From: Zoogloeaceae bacterium
Lineage (GTDB): Bacteria > Pseudomonadota > Gammaproteobacteria > Burkholderiales > Rhodocyclaceae
Assembly (NCBI GenBank): GCA_031259605.1
Contig: JAIRLE010000171.1
Location: 1 to 11,969, forward strand
Reading direction: 5' to 3'
DNA length: 11,969 nt
The notes under the pieces were generated by a model, which saw nothing but the letters and a program-made list of their open reading frames with translations, did not search any database and was not told where the DNA came from. Made by a program: the position numbers and the translations under genes. Numbering within the stretch: the stretch's first letter is position 1; each line of letters begins with the position of its first letter. This document shows positions 1 to 6,935 of the stretch, piece by piece.

Positions 1-41
1 AGCGACGAGCAAGCAGTCAGCGCCAGGCCAAACGACCGCCA

Positions 42-61
42 ACCAGGGCAGACAACATCAT
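42..61 (+). repeat. 20-bp direct repeat, left copy
   Basis: The 20 bases from 42 to 61 recur exactly at 646-665. The pair brackets the segment holding the decayed small gene and its terminator. An exact 20-bp match at this spacing is unlikely by chance. The rest of 1-102 shows no recognisable gene: one frame is open from the window edge into the pseudogene but has no family resemblance. Confidence 0.75.
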
Positions 62-102
62 TTTTTGTGCCAGGCTGCACACAGCCACAGGAGGACAGCA
101 TC

Positions 103-358
103 ATGGAACTGGAAATCTACGAGGCATTTCAAGCGGCAGAATCCCAAACGACAAGGCAAAAAGCGCTGTAGAAGCCATCAACAAGGCCATTGACAACCGT
201 TATGCCATACACGCCAGGAACTGGCAACAGGAGGCGATGTTGAACAAGTACGCGCCGATATGGCAAGAATTGAAGCCAATCTTATTAAATGGCCAGTCGG
301 CACAGGACTGATCATCATCGGAACAATCGCGGCGCTCATCCGCCGATTACCAAGCTAA
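103..358 (+). pseudogene. Frameshifted small coiled-coil/single-TM protein gene
   Basis: An ATG at 103 follows a good ribosome-binding site (AGGAGG around 88-93) and starts MELEIYEAFQA, but this frame stops at 169-171 after 22 codons. Moving by one base near 138-142 continues as IPNDKAKSAVEAINKAIDNR, and a second shift near 221-224 continues as LATGGDVEQVRADMARIEAN and then a hydrophobic stretch (VGTGLIIIGTIAALI) to a TAA at 356-358. Joined, the three pieces make about 84 residues: a helical, charged N-terminal part and one C-terminal membrane helix. This is the layout of the short DUF1640-like/coiled-coil phage and chromosomal proteins often found in proteobacteria; that family link is from memory. 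The clean hydrophobic tail, correct stop and following terminator argue for a real gene that decayed, though sequencing errors could also produce the shifts. Confidence 0.72.
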
Positions 359-372
359 AAACCATCACAAGC

Positions 373-395
373 CCGGCCATGCGCCGGTTTTTTTT
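373..395 (+). terminator. Rho-independent terminator after the decayed gene
   Basis: CCGGC (373-377) pairs with GCCGG (383-387) across the 5-nt loop CATGC, followed directly by eight T residues (388-395). It lies 14 nt after the pseudogene stop, so it most likely ended that gene's transcript. Confidence 0.8.
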
Positions 396-645
396 GCGAG
401 CGGCCAGCGCCAGATGAACGAGATAGAGCAAAACCGGCGACCGTGGACAGCTTGCGGCAAAAACCACGCCGCAACCTGCCCACCGCCGCATTGCATGGAA
501 GCTACTACAACATTTTTTTGTATATAAAAAGAAATCAAAAGCAAAAGGCGGGCAGAAGTCACTAACTCAGCCAGGGCAAAGGCAAGGGCAAGGCCAACCA
601 GCCCCCCCCGAACAAGTCCATGCAACATAGAGCAGAAGACCACAG
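396..645. other. Gene-free stretch with low-complexity DNA
   Basis: No convincing gene on either strand. The stretch contains an AT-rich block (about 510-545, with T and A runs), then a repetitive GGCAAAGGCAAGGGCAAGG section at about 575-593 and a run of eight C at 603-609 or so. Reverse-strand open frames here lack recognisable protein features and cross the low-complexity sequence. It looks like decayed DNA. Confidence 0.5.
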
Positions 646-665
646 ACCAGGGCAGACAACATCAT
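646..665 (+). repeat. 20-bp direct repeat, right copy
   Basis: Identical to 42-61. Its last three bases (CAT, 663-665) overlap the first bases of the adjoining copy of repeat A, so the repeat-A boundary falls at the point where the two 20-mers cease to match. Confidence 0.75.
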
Positions 666-747
666 CGTAAAACGAACTCCGGTTTGAAACCCCGCCCGTA
701 AGAAAGGCGCGAAGGTCGAGACCCCGGCCGCGGCCGGGATTTACCGT
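663..747 (+). repeat. Repeat A, copy 1 (truncated)
   Basis: First half of the dispersed repeat seen in full at 8576-8743 and 10415-10582. It begins CATCGTAAAAC, runs through GGTTTGAAACCCCGCCCG and the GC-rich hairpin (ACCCCGGCCGCGGCCGGG), then loses similarity in the region where other copies read TTTCGACCGTAG. The second and third hairpin modules are absent. It ends about 32 bp before the c-di-GMP protein gene. The CATCG end points left, away from that gene. Confidence 0.85.
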
Positions 748-779
748 TCGCAAGGATATGAGGGTAGAATAGGAGCCTC

Positions 780-3700
780 ATGATGGAGGATGGGATCATG
801 GCTGCTTCGCCAGTGATGATGCGCAGGGTGCGCAGCATTTTTTTCTTGGCGCTGGTCTATTGTGTCCTGGGGTTGTTCTTTCTGGGCATGACCAAGCCAA
901 GTTATGTGTTGCCGATTTTCCCTCCGGCGGGCATTGCGCTGGCGGCGTTGATTATTTATGGCAAATGGTTGTGGCCGGGGGTGTTGCTGGGCGCGTTGGC
1001 GCTGGAAGTCATGCTGGTCTTGCATCTGGGCGTTCCGCCTGGCTGGTGGGGGCTGATTGGCTTGGCTCCGGTCATCCTGTTGCAGGCGCTGGCGGGCTAT
1101 TGGCTGGCTCGCAGTTTGCAAGGCTTCAAGATGCGGCACATGATGCGTTTGCTGTTCATGGTGGCGCCGTTGAGTTGTCTGATTGGCACGGTTCCGATGA
1201 TGGCCTTGATGGCCTGGTCGGGGATGATTACCTTGGATGAAATTTGGTTGTCGGGCCTGGTCTGGTGGCTAGGGGATGTATTGGGCATTCTGCTTGCCGC
1301 GCCGCTGATATTCGTCCTGTTTGCCCAGCCGCGTGATTATTGGCGCGAACAGCGCGTCAGCACGGGGTTGCCGATTGTCGTGGTTTTCGTGCTGTTGATA
1401 ATTTCCTTCTTGTATATACTGGGACGGGAACAGGAACGGACGGAGGCGCATTTCACCGCGGCCAGCGATCAGGCGGCGGCAACGTTTTCGCGGTATCTGG
1501 AGCAGAATGAAGGCTATCTGTTGGCCTTGGGACGGCTGATGTATCTACAGCCCGAATTGAGTGTGCGCGACTGGCAGACCTTTCTTCAACCCATCGTGCA
1601 GCGCAATGTGCCGAGCATGGACCGGTTTGGCTGGGCGCCGTATGTGCGCCACGCGCAACGCGCCGCTTTTGAAGCGCATTTGCGGGAAATGGGGGAGGCC
1701 AATTTCCAGATACGCAACATGGATGCCGAGGGACGCTTTTCCGTTGCCGCGCCTGCCGAAGGTTATCTGCCCTTTTTGTATCTGACGCCTTTCAAGGGCA
1801 GTGACACCCTTCTGGGGCTGAACATCCAAGTCCTGCCGTATGTGCGCGCCCTGCTGGAAAAGGCGAAGGATACGGACAAACCCGGCATGTTGCGCGGCAG
1901 CATCCTGGATGAGGAGGCGGAGACGGACAAATTCACGCTTTATTACGTGGTGCGCGCCGGTTCCCGGATGGAACGGCTTGGTCTGATCATCAGTCTGCTG
2001 GATGTCGGAAAAATGCTGGCGTCCGTGTTGCCGGAAGAGCTGGAAGCCTGCCTGGTGGAACGGAATCACGCGCGCGGCGATGCCGTTGTCCGTCTTGCGG
2101 GCGCGCCGGGATGCGAAGCGAACGATTGGGCGACAGCGCATTTCGTGCGCAGTCACCCCCTTTTCCCGGCGGATCAGGAATGGGAATTGCGGACGCGCAC
2201 ACCATTGAGGCTCAAGCTGGGATACTGGGGTTGGGACATCTGGGCGAGCATTGCCGTGTGTACCCTGGCGCTGGCCTTGTTTGTCATTTTCCTGCTCAAC
2301 CATACCAGCGAACTCTGGCGCAGGCAGATCGACGCGCGCCGTCATCTTTCGCGCCTGCGCGTGTCGAATACGCGCTTGCAGGAGCAGACGGAAATCCTCT
2401 CCTGGGTGCAGCGCGCCTCGCGCATGGGCAGTTGGGAGATTCGTGGCGATGGACGATTCATCGTTTCCAGCGAATTGTGCGCCATGCTGAACATTGCCGC
2501 CGATCGGCTGGACAGTTGGGAAAAACTCTGCGCCAGGGCGTTGCCGCAGGATCGCGCGCGGCTTTCCAAGGCGCTGGAAACCGTGCAGGGTACGGAAAAA
2601 GGCAATGTTACGCTGGATTGCCATTTCCTGCCAGGCGATGCCGCCATTTTGGACAATACGGAGCGCGGCAAGGCGCTTCTGCTCTCCTTTTTCATCAATA
2701 TCGGCATCGACGCCAATGGCGCGCGGCGCATCCAGGGCATTGTGCGGGACGTGAGCGCGCAGCGGCGAAGCGAAACACACTTGCGTTTCTTGTCCTATCA
2801 CGACACGCTGACCCATCTGCCCAATGGCGTGCTCTGGCACGACCGCGCGCAGGCGGCGCTGGCGACCATCCAGAAGCACAGCGAATATGCGCTGGCGGTC
2901 ATGGTGATCAATCTCGACCAGTTCCGGCGCGTCAATGCGTTTCATGGACGTCAGGCGGGCGACCATTTGTTGACCGTGGCGGCGCAACGCCTGAAAAACG
3001 CGCTGCGCGGCGATGATGTCGTGGCGCGGCTGGCAAATGACGAATTCCAGCTGTTGTTGCCGCAACTGGATCGTTCCGAAATCGCTGCCGACATTGCCAG
3101 CCGCTTGCTGGCGGTCTTGCGCTGTCCCGTGCAGTTCGAGGGCGTCGATCTGTTCGTCACGGCCTGTATCGGCATCGCGCTGTATCCGGAAGACGGCAGG
3201 GAACCGGATGTGCTGACCCGGAACGCCGACATGGCCATGCGCAGGGCCAAGGATGCGGGAAAGGATCGCTTCCTGTTCTTCGAGCCGCGCATGAACGCCC
3301 GCGTCTTTGAAAGCAGGATACTGGAAAACGCCTTGCGTCATGGGCTGGATCGCAATGAATTCATCCTGCACTACCAGCCGCAGATGACGATAAGCAACGG
3401 CCGTTTCTTTGTCTGCGAGGCGCTGGTGCGCTGGCGGCATCCGCAGGATGGGCTTGTTCTACCGGCGCACTTCATTCCCGCCGCCGAGGATTCCGGAGTG
3501 ATTCTGCCCTTGGGCGAATGGGTGTTCGGCGAAGCGTGCCGACAGCAGACGCGTTGGCGCGCGCGCAGGCTTCGCGTGGCGGTCAATATCTCCGCGTTGC
3601 AGATTTGCCACGATGATTTTGTGTCCATGCTGGAGAGCGTTCTTTCCCAAACGGGCGCGGATCCGCATTATCTGGAACTGGAAATCACCGAAAATGTCTT

Positions 3701-4118
3701 GCTGCAATCGGACGAGATCTTGCGCGATCGTCTCATCCACCTGCGCGGCATGGGTTTCAACCTGGTAATGGATGATTTTGGCGCGGACGCTTTCAGCCTC
3801 GCGTCCCTGGAACGCCTTCCTCTTACGCGGCTGAAGCTGGACCAGCCGTTTGTCACGGGCTTGTCGGATAATTCAGAGATTTCCGCCATTGTTGCCGCCA
3901 TGCTTTCACAGGCGGCGGAATTGGGGTTGGAAGTGGTCGCCAAAGGCGTGGAAACGCCCGCGCAGCTTGAGTTCCTGCAAAAACATGGCTGCGGCTTCGC
4001 GCAAGGATTCCTGTTTGCCAAGGGCATGGAAGCCCGCCAACTGGAAACCTGGCTGGATCTTCGGGGGCAGGGCGCAGGGGAAGAAGACGCGGGAAATCCG
4101 GCTCCAGATTCCGCCTGA
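780..4118 (+). CDS. MASE1-CHASE-PAS-like-GGDEF-EAL membrane protein (c-di-GMP signalling, probably degenerate active sites)
   Basis: A 1112-residue inner-membrane signalling protein. Residues about 1-215 are a multi-helix MASE1 sensor (FPPAGIALAAL and WPGVLLGALALE are typical). About 217-400 is a periplasmic CHASE-type ligand domain. A further membrane helix lies at about 484-508, then a coiled linker and PAS-like region to about 665. The GGDEF domain (about 668-830) has DTLTHLPN and an I-site-like RGDD, but the signature reads A752-N-D-E-F, so cyclase activity is doubtful. The EAL domain (about 845-1095) keeps E880-A-L, N936, ELEITE (968-971 region), D998-D-F-G and K1019. However, the usual EGVE motif reads K1055-G-V-E, a Glu-to-Lys change at what is reported as the catalytic-base position in EAL phosphodiesterases. 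It may therefore act as a c-di-GMP receptor, or a weak enzyme, rather than a normal dual enzyme. Start: AGGAG at 771-775 is close to the ATG at 780; GGAGG at 785-789 with 8-nt spacing favours the ATG at 798 as an alternative. Confidence 0.93.
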   Translation: MMEDGIMAASPVMMRRVRSIFFLALVYCVLGLFFLGMTKPSYVLPIFPPAGIALAALIIYGKWLWPGVLLGALALEVMLVLHLGVPPGWWGLIGLAPVILLQALAGYWLARSLQGFKMRHMMRLLFMVAPLSCLIGTVPMMALMAWSGMITLDEIWLSGLVWWLGDVLGILLAAPLIFVLFAQPRDYWREQRVSTGLPIVVVFVLLIISFLYILGREQERTEAHFTAASDQAAATFSRYLEQNEGYLLALGRLMYLQPELSVRDWQTFLQPIVQRNVPSMDRFGWAPYVRHAQRAAFEAHLREMGEANFQIRNMDAEGRFSVAAPAEGYLPFLYLTPFKGSDTLLGLNIQVLPYVRALLEKAKDTDKPGMLRGSILDEEAETDKFTLYYVVRAGSRMERLGLIISLLDVGKMLASVLPEELEACLVERNHARGDAVVRLAGAPGCEANDWATAHFVRSHPLFPADQEWELRTRTPLRLKLGYWGWDIWASIAVCTLALALFVIFLLNHTSELWRRQIDARRHLSRLRVSNTRLQEQTEILSWVQRASRMGSWEIRGDGRFIVSSELCAMLNIAADRLDSWEKLCARALPQDRARLSKALETVQGTEKGNVTLDCHFLPGDAAILDNTERGKALLLSFFINIGIDANGARRIQGIVRDVSAQRRSETHLRFLSYHDTLTHLPNGVLWHDRAQAALATIQKHSEYALAVMVINLDQFRRVNAFHGRQAGDHLLTVAAQRLKNALRGDDVVARLANDEFQLLLPQLDRSEIAADIASRLLAVLRCPVQFEGVDLFVTACIGIALYPEDGREPDVLTRNADMAMRRAKDAGKDRFLFFEPRMNARVFESRILENALRHGLDRNEFILHYQPQMTISNGRFFVCEALVRWRHPQDGLVLPAHFIPAAEDSGVILPLGEWVFGEACRQQTRWRARRLRVAVNISALQICHDDFVSMLESVLSQTGADPHYLELEITENVLLQSDEILRDRLIHLRGMGFNLVMDDFGADAFSLASLERLPLTRLKLDQPFVTGLSDNSEISAIVAAMLSQAAELGLEVVAKGVETPAQLEFLQKHGCGFAQGFLFAKGMEARQLETWLDLRGQGAGEEDAGNPAPDSA

Positions 4119-4123
4119 CCGTT

Positions 4124-4129
4124 ATAATG
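4124..4129 (+). promoter_or_regulatory. Possible -10 box (TATAAT) ahead of mltD
   Basis: A perfect TATAAT begins 6 nt after the stop of the preceding gene. No good -35 hexamer lies 16-18 nt upstream, so the call rests on one box. If used, the mltD transcript would carry a leader of about 275 nt holding several hairpins. Confidence 0.3.
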
Positions 4130-4206
4130 TGCCCGTTTGCCGAGGCTACTTTGAAAAACAGGGACAGAGATGAAATTTTCCAGAAGAAGCGCAAACGTTT
4201 GCCGTC

Positions 4207-4242
4207 CCATCTCCCACAAAGCGGGAGATGGACAGGTTTTTT
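4207..4242 (+). terminator. Hairpin followed by T-run, possible terminator or attenuator
   Basis: CCATCTCCC (4207-4215) pairs perfectly with GGGAGATGG (4223-4231) across a 7-nt loop, followed after five bases by six T (4237-4242). The gap before the T-run makes it weaker than a classical terminator. It could end the transcript of the upstream c-di-GMP gene, or sit in the mltD leader. Confidence 0.45.
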
Positions 4243-4289
4243 CCCTCGCCCCCTTTGGTGGGAGAGGGTGGCCGAAGGCCGGGAGAGGG
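4243..4289. repeat. GAGAGGG-type palindromic repeat
   Basis: CCCTC (4243-4247) pairs with GAGGG (4264-4268), followed by the palindrome GGCCGAAGGCC (4270-4280) and a second GGGAGAGGG (4281-4289). The same build, a CCCTC...GAGAGGG hairpin, a short GGC-palindrome and a trailing GGGGAGAGGGG, recurs at about 8787-8855. Such blocks are widespread REP-like intergenic elements in proteobacteria. Confidence 0.6.
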
Positions 4290-4296
4290 AGAACCA

Positions 4297-4414
4297 GAAG
4301 GGTTTCTTTCCCTCCACAATGGCCATGGTCGAAACCCCCGACCGCAAGAGTGGGGTCTCAACCTTCGCGCCTTTCTTACGGGCGGGGTTTCAAACCGGAG
4401 TTGGTTTTACGATG
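4297..4414 (-). repeat. Repeat A, copy 2 (truncated, inverted)
   Basis: Inverted relative to copy 1. From the right, the reverse strand reads CATCGTAAAACCAACTCCGG and follows the full copies through the GC-rich hairpin. There the inner loop differs (about 4335-4350) but both arms, GGTCGAAACCCC and GGGGTCTCAACC, still pair. Similarity fades in the second hairpin module near 4297, and the third module (GACAGCCC stem) is missing. The ATG of mltD (4412-4414) is the last trinucleotide of this copy, and its GGAG (4397-4400) is the only nearby Shine-Dalgarno-like sequence. Confidence 0.85.
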
Positions 4415-6025
4415 AAAAATCGTCCGTTGATTGTTTCGTGCCCCGCCAGACGGCTTGCCTTTCTTCTGCTGTGCGGGTGCGCCGTTTTTCCCGGCGTTTC
4501 CATTGCCGACTCCACTGGTTCTGATGCCGCTTCGCTCATGGCCGTGGATGAAGTGTTGCCGCCGCCGGATATTCTCCAGGCCATCGATCTTACCGCGCCG
4601 ACGCCCGATTTGTGGGGACGGGTGCGCAATGGCTTTCTCATGCCCGACCTGGAGGATGAGCAGGTGGCGCGGCAACAGCAGTATTACCAGTCGAATCCTG
4701 AATACCTGCGGCGCATGGTCGAACGCAGCCGCCTGTATCTGCATCACATCGTCGGTGAACTGGAGCAGCGCGGAATGCCCACTGAGCTTGTGCTCCTGCC
4801 GATGGTGGAAAGCGCCTACAACCCGCTCGCCTATTCTCCGGCACAGGCATCTGGCCTGTGGCAGTTCATTCCTTCCACCGGGAAAATCTTCAATCTGGAA
4901 CAGAACTGGTGGCAGGATCAGCGCCGCGACATCGTGGCTTCCACCAGCGCCGCGCTGGATTATCTGCAATATCTGTACGAATTCCACGGCGACTGGCATT
5001 TGGCGCTGGCTTCCTACAACTGGGGCGAGGGCGCAGTTGAGCGCGCCAAGCGCAAGAATGTCGCCAAGGGCTTGCCAACCGATTTTTCCAGCCTCGTCCT
5101 GCCGAACGAAACCCGGCAGTACGTACCCAAACTACAAGCGCTGAAAAACATTTTTTCCGACCCGGATCGAGTGGCGGAACTGGGCATCCCCGAAGTGCCC
5201 AATCAACCCTATTTTCATATCCTGGTGACGGATACGGCAATGGATATCGAACTTGCCGCCCGTTTTGCCGAAATGCCGCTGGAAGCATTCGCCGCGCTGA
5301 ATCCGGCGCACAACCGTCCCATCATCCCGGCAAAAAGCACTCTCATCATTCCCGCGGAGCGTGTGGATGATTTTCAGGAAAACCTGCGCGCACATGACGC
5401 GCCGCTGATCAACTGGCAGGCCTATACCCTGAAGGCCGGAGAAACGCTGGAAATGGTCGCGCCGCGTTTTGGCCTGTCGGTGACCAACCTGAAACTCATC
5501 AACGGCATTTCCCCCTTGCAGGACACGGTCGTCGCGGGCGTTACCCTGCTGACGCCCGCGCAGGGCGACGCGGCGCTGGATCATGCCGATTTCCTGGCAT
5601 TGGCCGCGCGGCCTGATGCCCGTTTTTCATCCGCCCGTTTTCATACCGTGCATTCGGGCGAAACGCTTTCAGGCATCGCGCGCAAATACAAGATGTCCCT
5701 GATTGCCCTGAAACGCCTGAATCATCTCAAGACCAGCCGCATCCGGGCAGGTGGGCGGCTGATGGTCAATCCGGTCGCCGCCCAGAGCGGCAAGCCTGCC
5801 TATCTGATCGCCGCGGGCAACGCCGCGCAAGAAGCGCCAGTGGAACATTCTCCCGCGCTGGAAAGCGCCCGCGTGGCGCGTCATGTCGTACAAAAGGGCG
5901 ACACCCTGTTTTCCATCGCCAGACGCTACCGTGTCCGCCTCGAAGACCTGGTGCGCTGGAACCGGCAAGCCGGGAAAATCCTGCAAATCGGCACCATCCT
6001 GCTCATCCGGCAGCGGGAAGGCTGA
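4412..6025 (+). CDS. mltD: Membrane-bound lytic murein transglycosylase D, three LysM modules
   Basis: A 537-residue exported peptidoglycan hydrolase that cleaves the MurNAc-GlcNAc bond to yield 1,6-anhydro ends. The N-terminus is a signal peptide: basic region, then LAFLLLCGCAVFPG. LCGC could serve as an imperfect lipobox, as MltD of E. coli is a lipoprotein; signal peptidase I cleavage after VSIA is the alternative. The SLT domain spans about 110-225, with the catalytic Glu133 in VESAYNP, followed by ASGLWQFIPSTG and ASYNWGEGAVERA. LysM modules that bind glycan lie at about 336-381, 410-454 and 490-534. The first is the most divergent; the last two carry the typical SGETLSGIARKY and KGDTLFSIARRY patterns. 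Start choice: the frame is open back to 4127, but 4127-4411 encodes repeat DNA and the signal peptide begins at 4412. GGAG at 4397-4400 is 11 nt from the ATG, a loose spacing, and both it and the ATG belong to repeat A. Confidence 0.93.
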   Translation: MKNRPLIVSCPARRLAFLLLCGCAVFPGVSIADSTGSDAASLMAVDEVLPPPDILQAIDLTAPTPDLWGRVRNGFLMPDLEDEQVARQQQYYQSNPEYLRRMVERSRLYLHHIVGELEQRGMPTELVLLPMVESAYNPLAYSPAQASGLWQFIPSTGKIFNLEQNWWQDQRRDIVASTSAALDYLQYLYEFHGDWHLALASYNWGEGAVERAKRKNVAKGLPTDFSSLVLPNETRQYVPKLQALKNIFSDPDRVAELGIPEVPNQPYFHILVTDTAMDIELAARFAEMPLEAFAALNPAHNRPIIPAKSTLIIPAERVDDFQENLRAHDAPLINWQAYTLKAGETLEMVAPRFGLSVTNLKLINGISPLQDTVVAGVTLLTPAQGDAALDHADFLALAARPDARFSSARFHTVHSGETLSGIARKYKMSLIALKRLNHLKTSRIRAGGRLMVNPVAAQSGKPAYLIAAGNAAQEAPVEHSPALESARVARHVVQKGDTLFSIARRYRVRLEDLVRWNRQAGKILQIGTILLIRQREG

Positions 6026-6057
6026 TCGGAGGGCAGAAGACAGAGCGACTATCGGCG

Positions 6058-6097
6058 CAAAGCGCCGGGAGAGGGAGGCAATCCTCTGGGCGCTTTG
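6058..6097 (+). terminator. Long two-part hairpin after mltD
   Basis: CAAAGCGCC (6058-6066) pairs perfectly with GGCGCTTTG (6089-6097). Inside it AGAGG (6072-6076) can pair with CCTCT (6083-6087). It lies 32 nt after the mltD stop. Only a short T stretch (CTTTGTT) follows, so it may be a weak terminator or a 3'-end stabilising structure. Confidence 0.45.
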
Positions 6098-6225
6098 TTC
6101 CAGACGCCCCGATCCATGAATTTGCCATTGCAACGGGGTTTGTAGTAGCATCGCCGCGCAGGAAGCGGGCGCGTGGCGTCGCAAGGTATGGTTCGACAAA
6201 GTTTGTATCCTGAAAGGAGCGTGTC

Positions 6226-6441
6226 ATGCGGCAATACAAAGTGGTGATGTACCAGGAAAGCGCGTTAAGCTCATTGTTGCTGGGCGCGGCAAAAGCCGAT
6301 CCCGTTAAATTCAGCGCGTTCCTCAACAAAAATGCGGCGGAAGGCTGGCGGGTGGTCACGATGGAAAAAGATATACGCCGAATGATGTTTTTTTGGAAAA
6401 GAGAAGCCTATCTGATAATCATGGAAAAGGAAGCAACGTGA
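6226..6441 (+). CDS. Small DUF4177-like protein
   Basis: A 71-residue soluble protein of unknown function. A strong ribosome-binding site, AAGGAG (6214-6219), lies 6 nt before the ATG. The pattern is that of the DUF4177 family: an opening YKVV strand, a helical middle, then FLNKNAAEGWRVVTMEKD, and a final hydrophobic strand (EAYLIIMEKE). There is no signal peptide or membrane helix. Its last bases overlap the start of the next gene (GTGA at 6438-6441), so the two are almost certainly co-translated. The family has no settled biochemical role. Assignment rests on the motif pattern. Confidence 0.8.
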   Translation: MRQYKVVMYQESALSSLLLGAAKADPVKFSAFLNKNAAEGWRVVTMEKDIRRMMFFWKREAYLIIMEKEAT

Positions 6442-6665
6442 AAAGATTGAAAATCCTGTCGTATGCCATCCCGTTGGCAATTCTTGTCGTCTGGGGAATG
6501 CTGGCGCTGATGCAGATGTGGTGGGGCATCATGTCATCCAATATATTCGGCAAATTGACCTTGTCTGCCGCGATCGTGATCGCAATCAGTGTGATTGTGG
6601 CGATCGCCGTTCATGAATACGCCGAAAACGCGGAACTGAAAAAGCAGGGCTATCTGGACGAATAG
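6438..6665 (+). CDS. Small two-helix inner-membrane protein, translationally coupled
   Basis: 75 residues read from a GTG at 6438 that shares GTGA with the preceding stop. AGGAAG (6428-6433) lies 4 nt upstream. An in-frame ATG at 6393 would add 15 residues but lies deep inside the preceding gene, so GTG is preferred. Two hydrophobic helices are visible: about 8-28 (LSYAIPLAILVVWGMLALMQ) and about 38-58 (LTLSAAIVIAISVIVAIAVH). The C-terminal tail is charged and ends KKQGYLDE. I do not recognise a named family. With a DUF4177-like partner directly upstream it forms a two-gene unit, presumably acting at the inner membrane. Confidence 0.75.
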   Translation: MKRLKILSYAIPLAILVVWGMLALMQMWWGIMSSNIFGKLTLSAAIVIAISVIVAIAVHEYAENAELKKQGYLDE

Positions 6666-6715
6666 TCCGCCGCAAGCCGGATCGATCCCGGAAGCCCCGA
6701 CAGGGCAACCCCATA

Positions 6716-6771
6716 AATGCCATTATCGTATTTCCGGTTCGCGCCACCCTCTCCCGCGAAGCGGGCGAGGG
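6716..6771. repeat. Repeat B, copy 1
   Basis: The opening 30 bases (AATGCCATTATCGTATTTCC then GGTTCGCGCC) match 8744-8773 with only a few changes. Each copy is followed by a CCCTCTCCCGC-led hairpin. Here CCCTC-T-CCCGC (6747-6757) pairs with GCGGG-C-GAGGG (6761-6771) around a GAA loop, with one central mismatch. The following bases to about 6827 hold a further weak stem (CCCTT...AAGAGGG). The rest of the gap 6666-6935 shows no gene; a 10-bp palindrome GGATCGATCC lies near 6669-6681, and CATAAT at 6890-6895 is a possible but unsupported -10 box for the next gene. Confidence 0.7.
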
Positions 6772-6935
6772 CAAAATCCGCGCCGCCGCCGGATATTCTC
6801 CCTTGTTTGGCGAAAGAGGGAAAAAACAGGTATTCATGTGATTGTCCCGGGAAGGTTCACGGTTTCGCCCAGTCGCGATGCGGGGATGGCATAATGCGGT
6901 CTCATTTGGTATTTTCCGATTTTGGAGGTTTTTTC

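Noticed and set aside
1545..3440. 631-residue reverse-strand open frame
   Set aside because: It lies opposite the c-di-GMP protein gene, whose domains are clear; its translation has no family features and is a GC-driven shadow.
4127..4411. In-frame N-terminal extension of mltD
   Set aside because: It would translate hairpins and repeat A; the signal peptide begins at 4412.
4170..4415. ATG at 4170 (MKFSRRSANVCR...) as a start of mltD
   Set aside because: It resembles a signal-peptide N-region but is in a different frame from mltD and stops at the repeat boundary. It could be the relic of an older start, but nothing confirms that.
6717..6935. N-terminal extension of the Cys-rich protein
   Set aside because: The extension encodes repeat B; GGAGG plus a signal peptide place the start at 6936.
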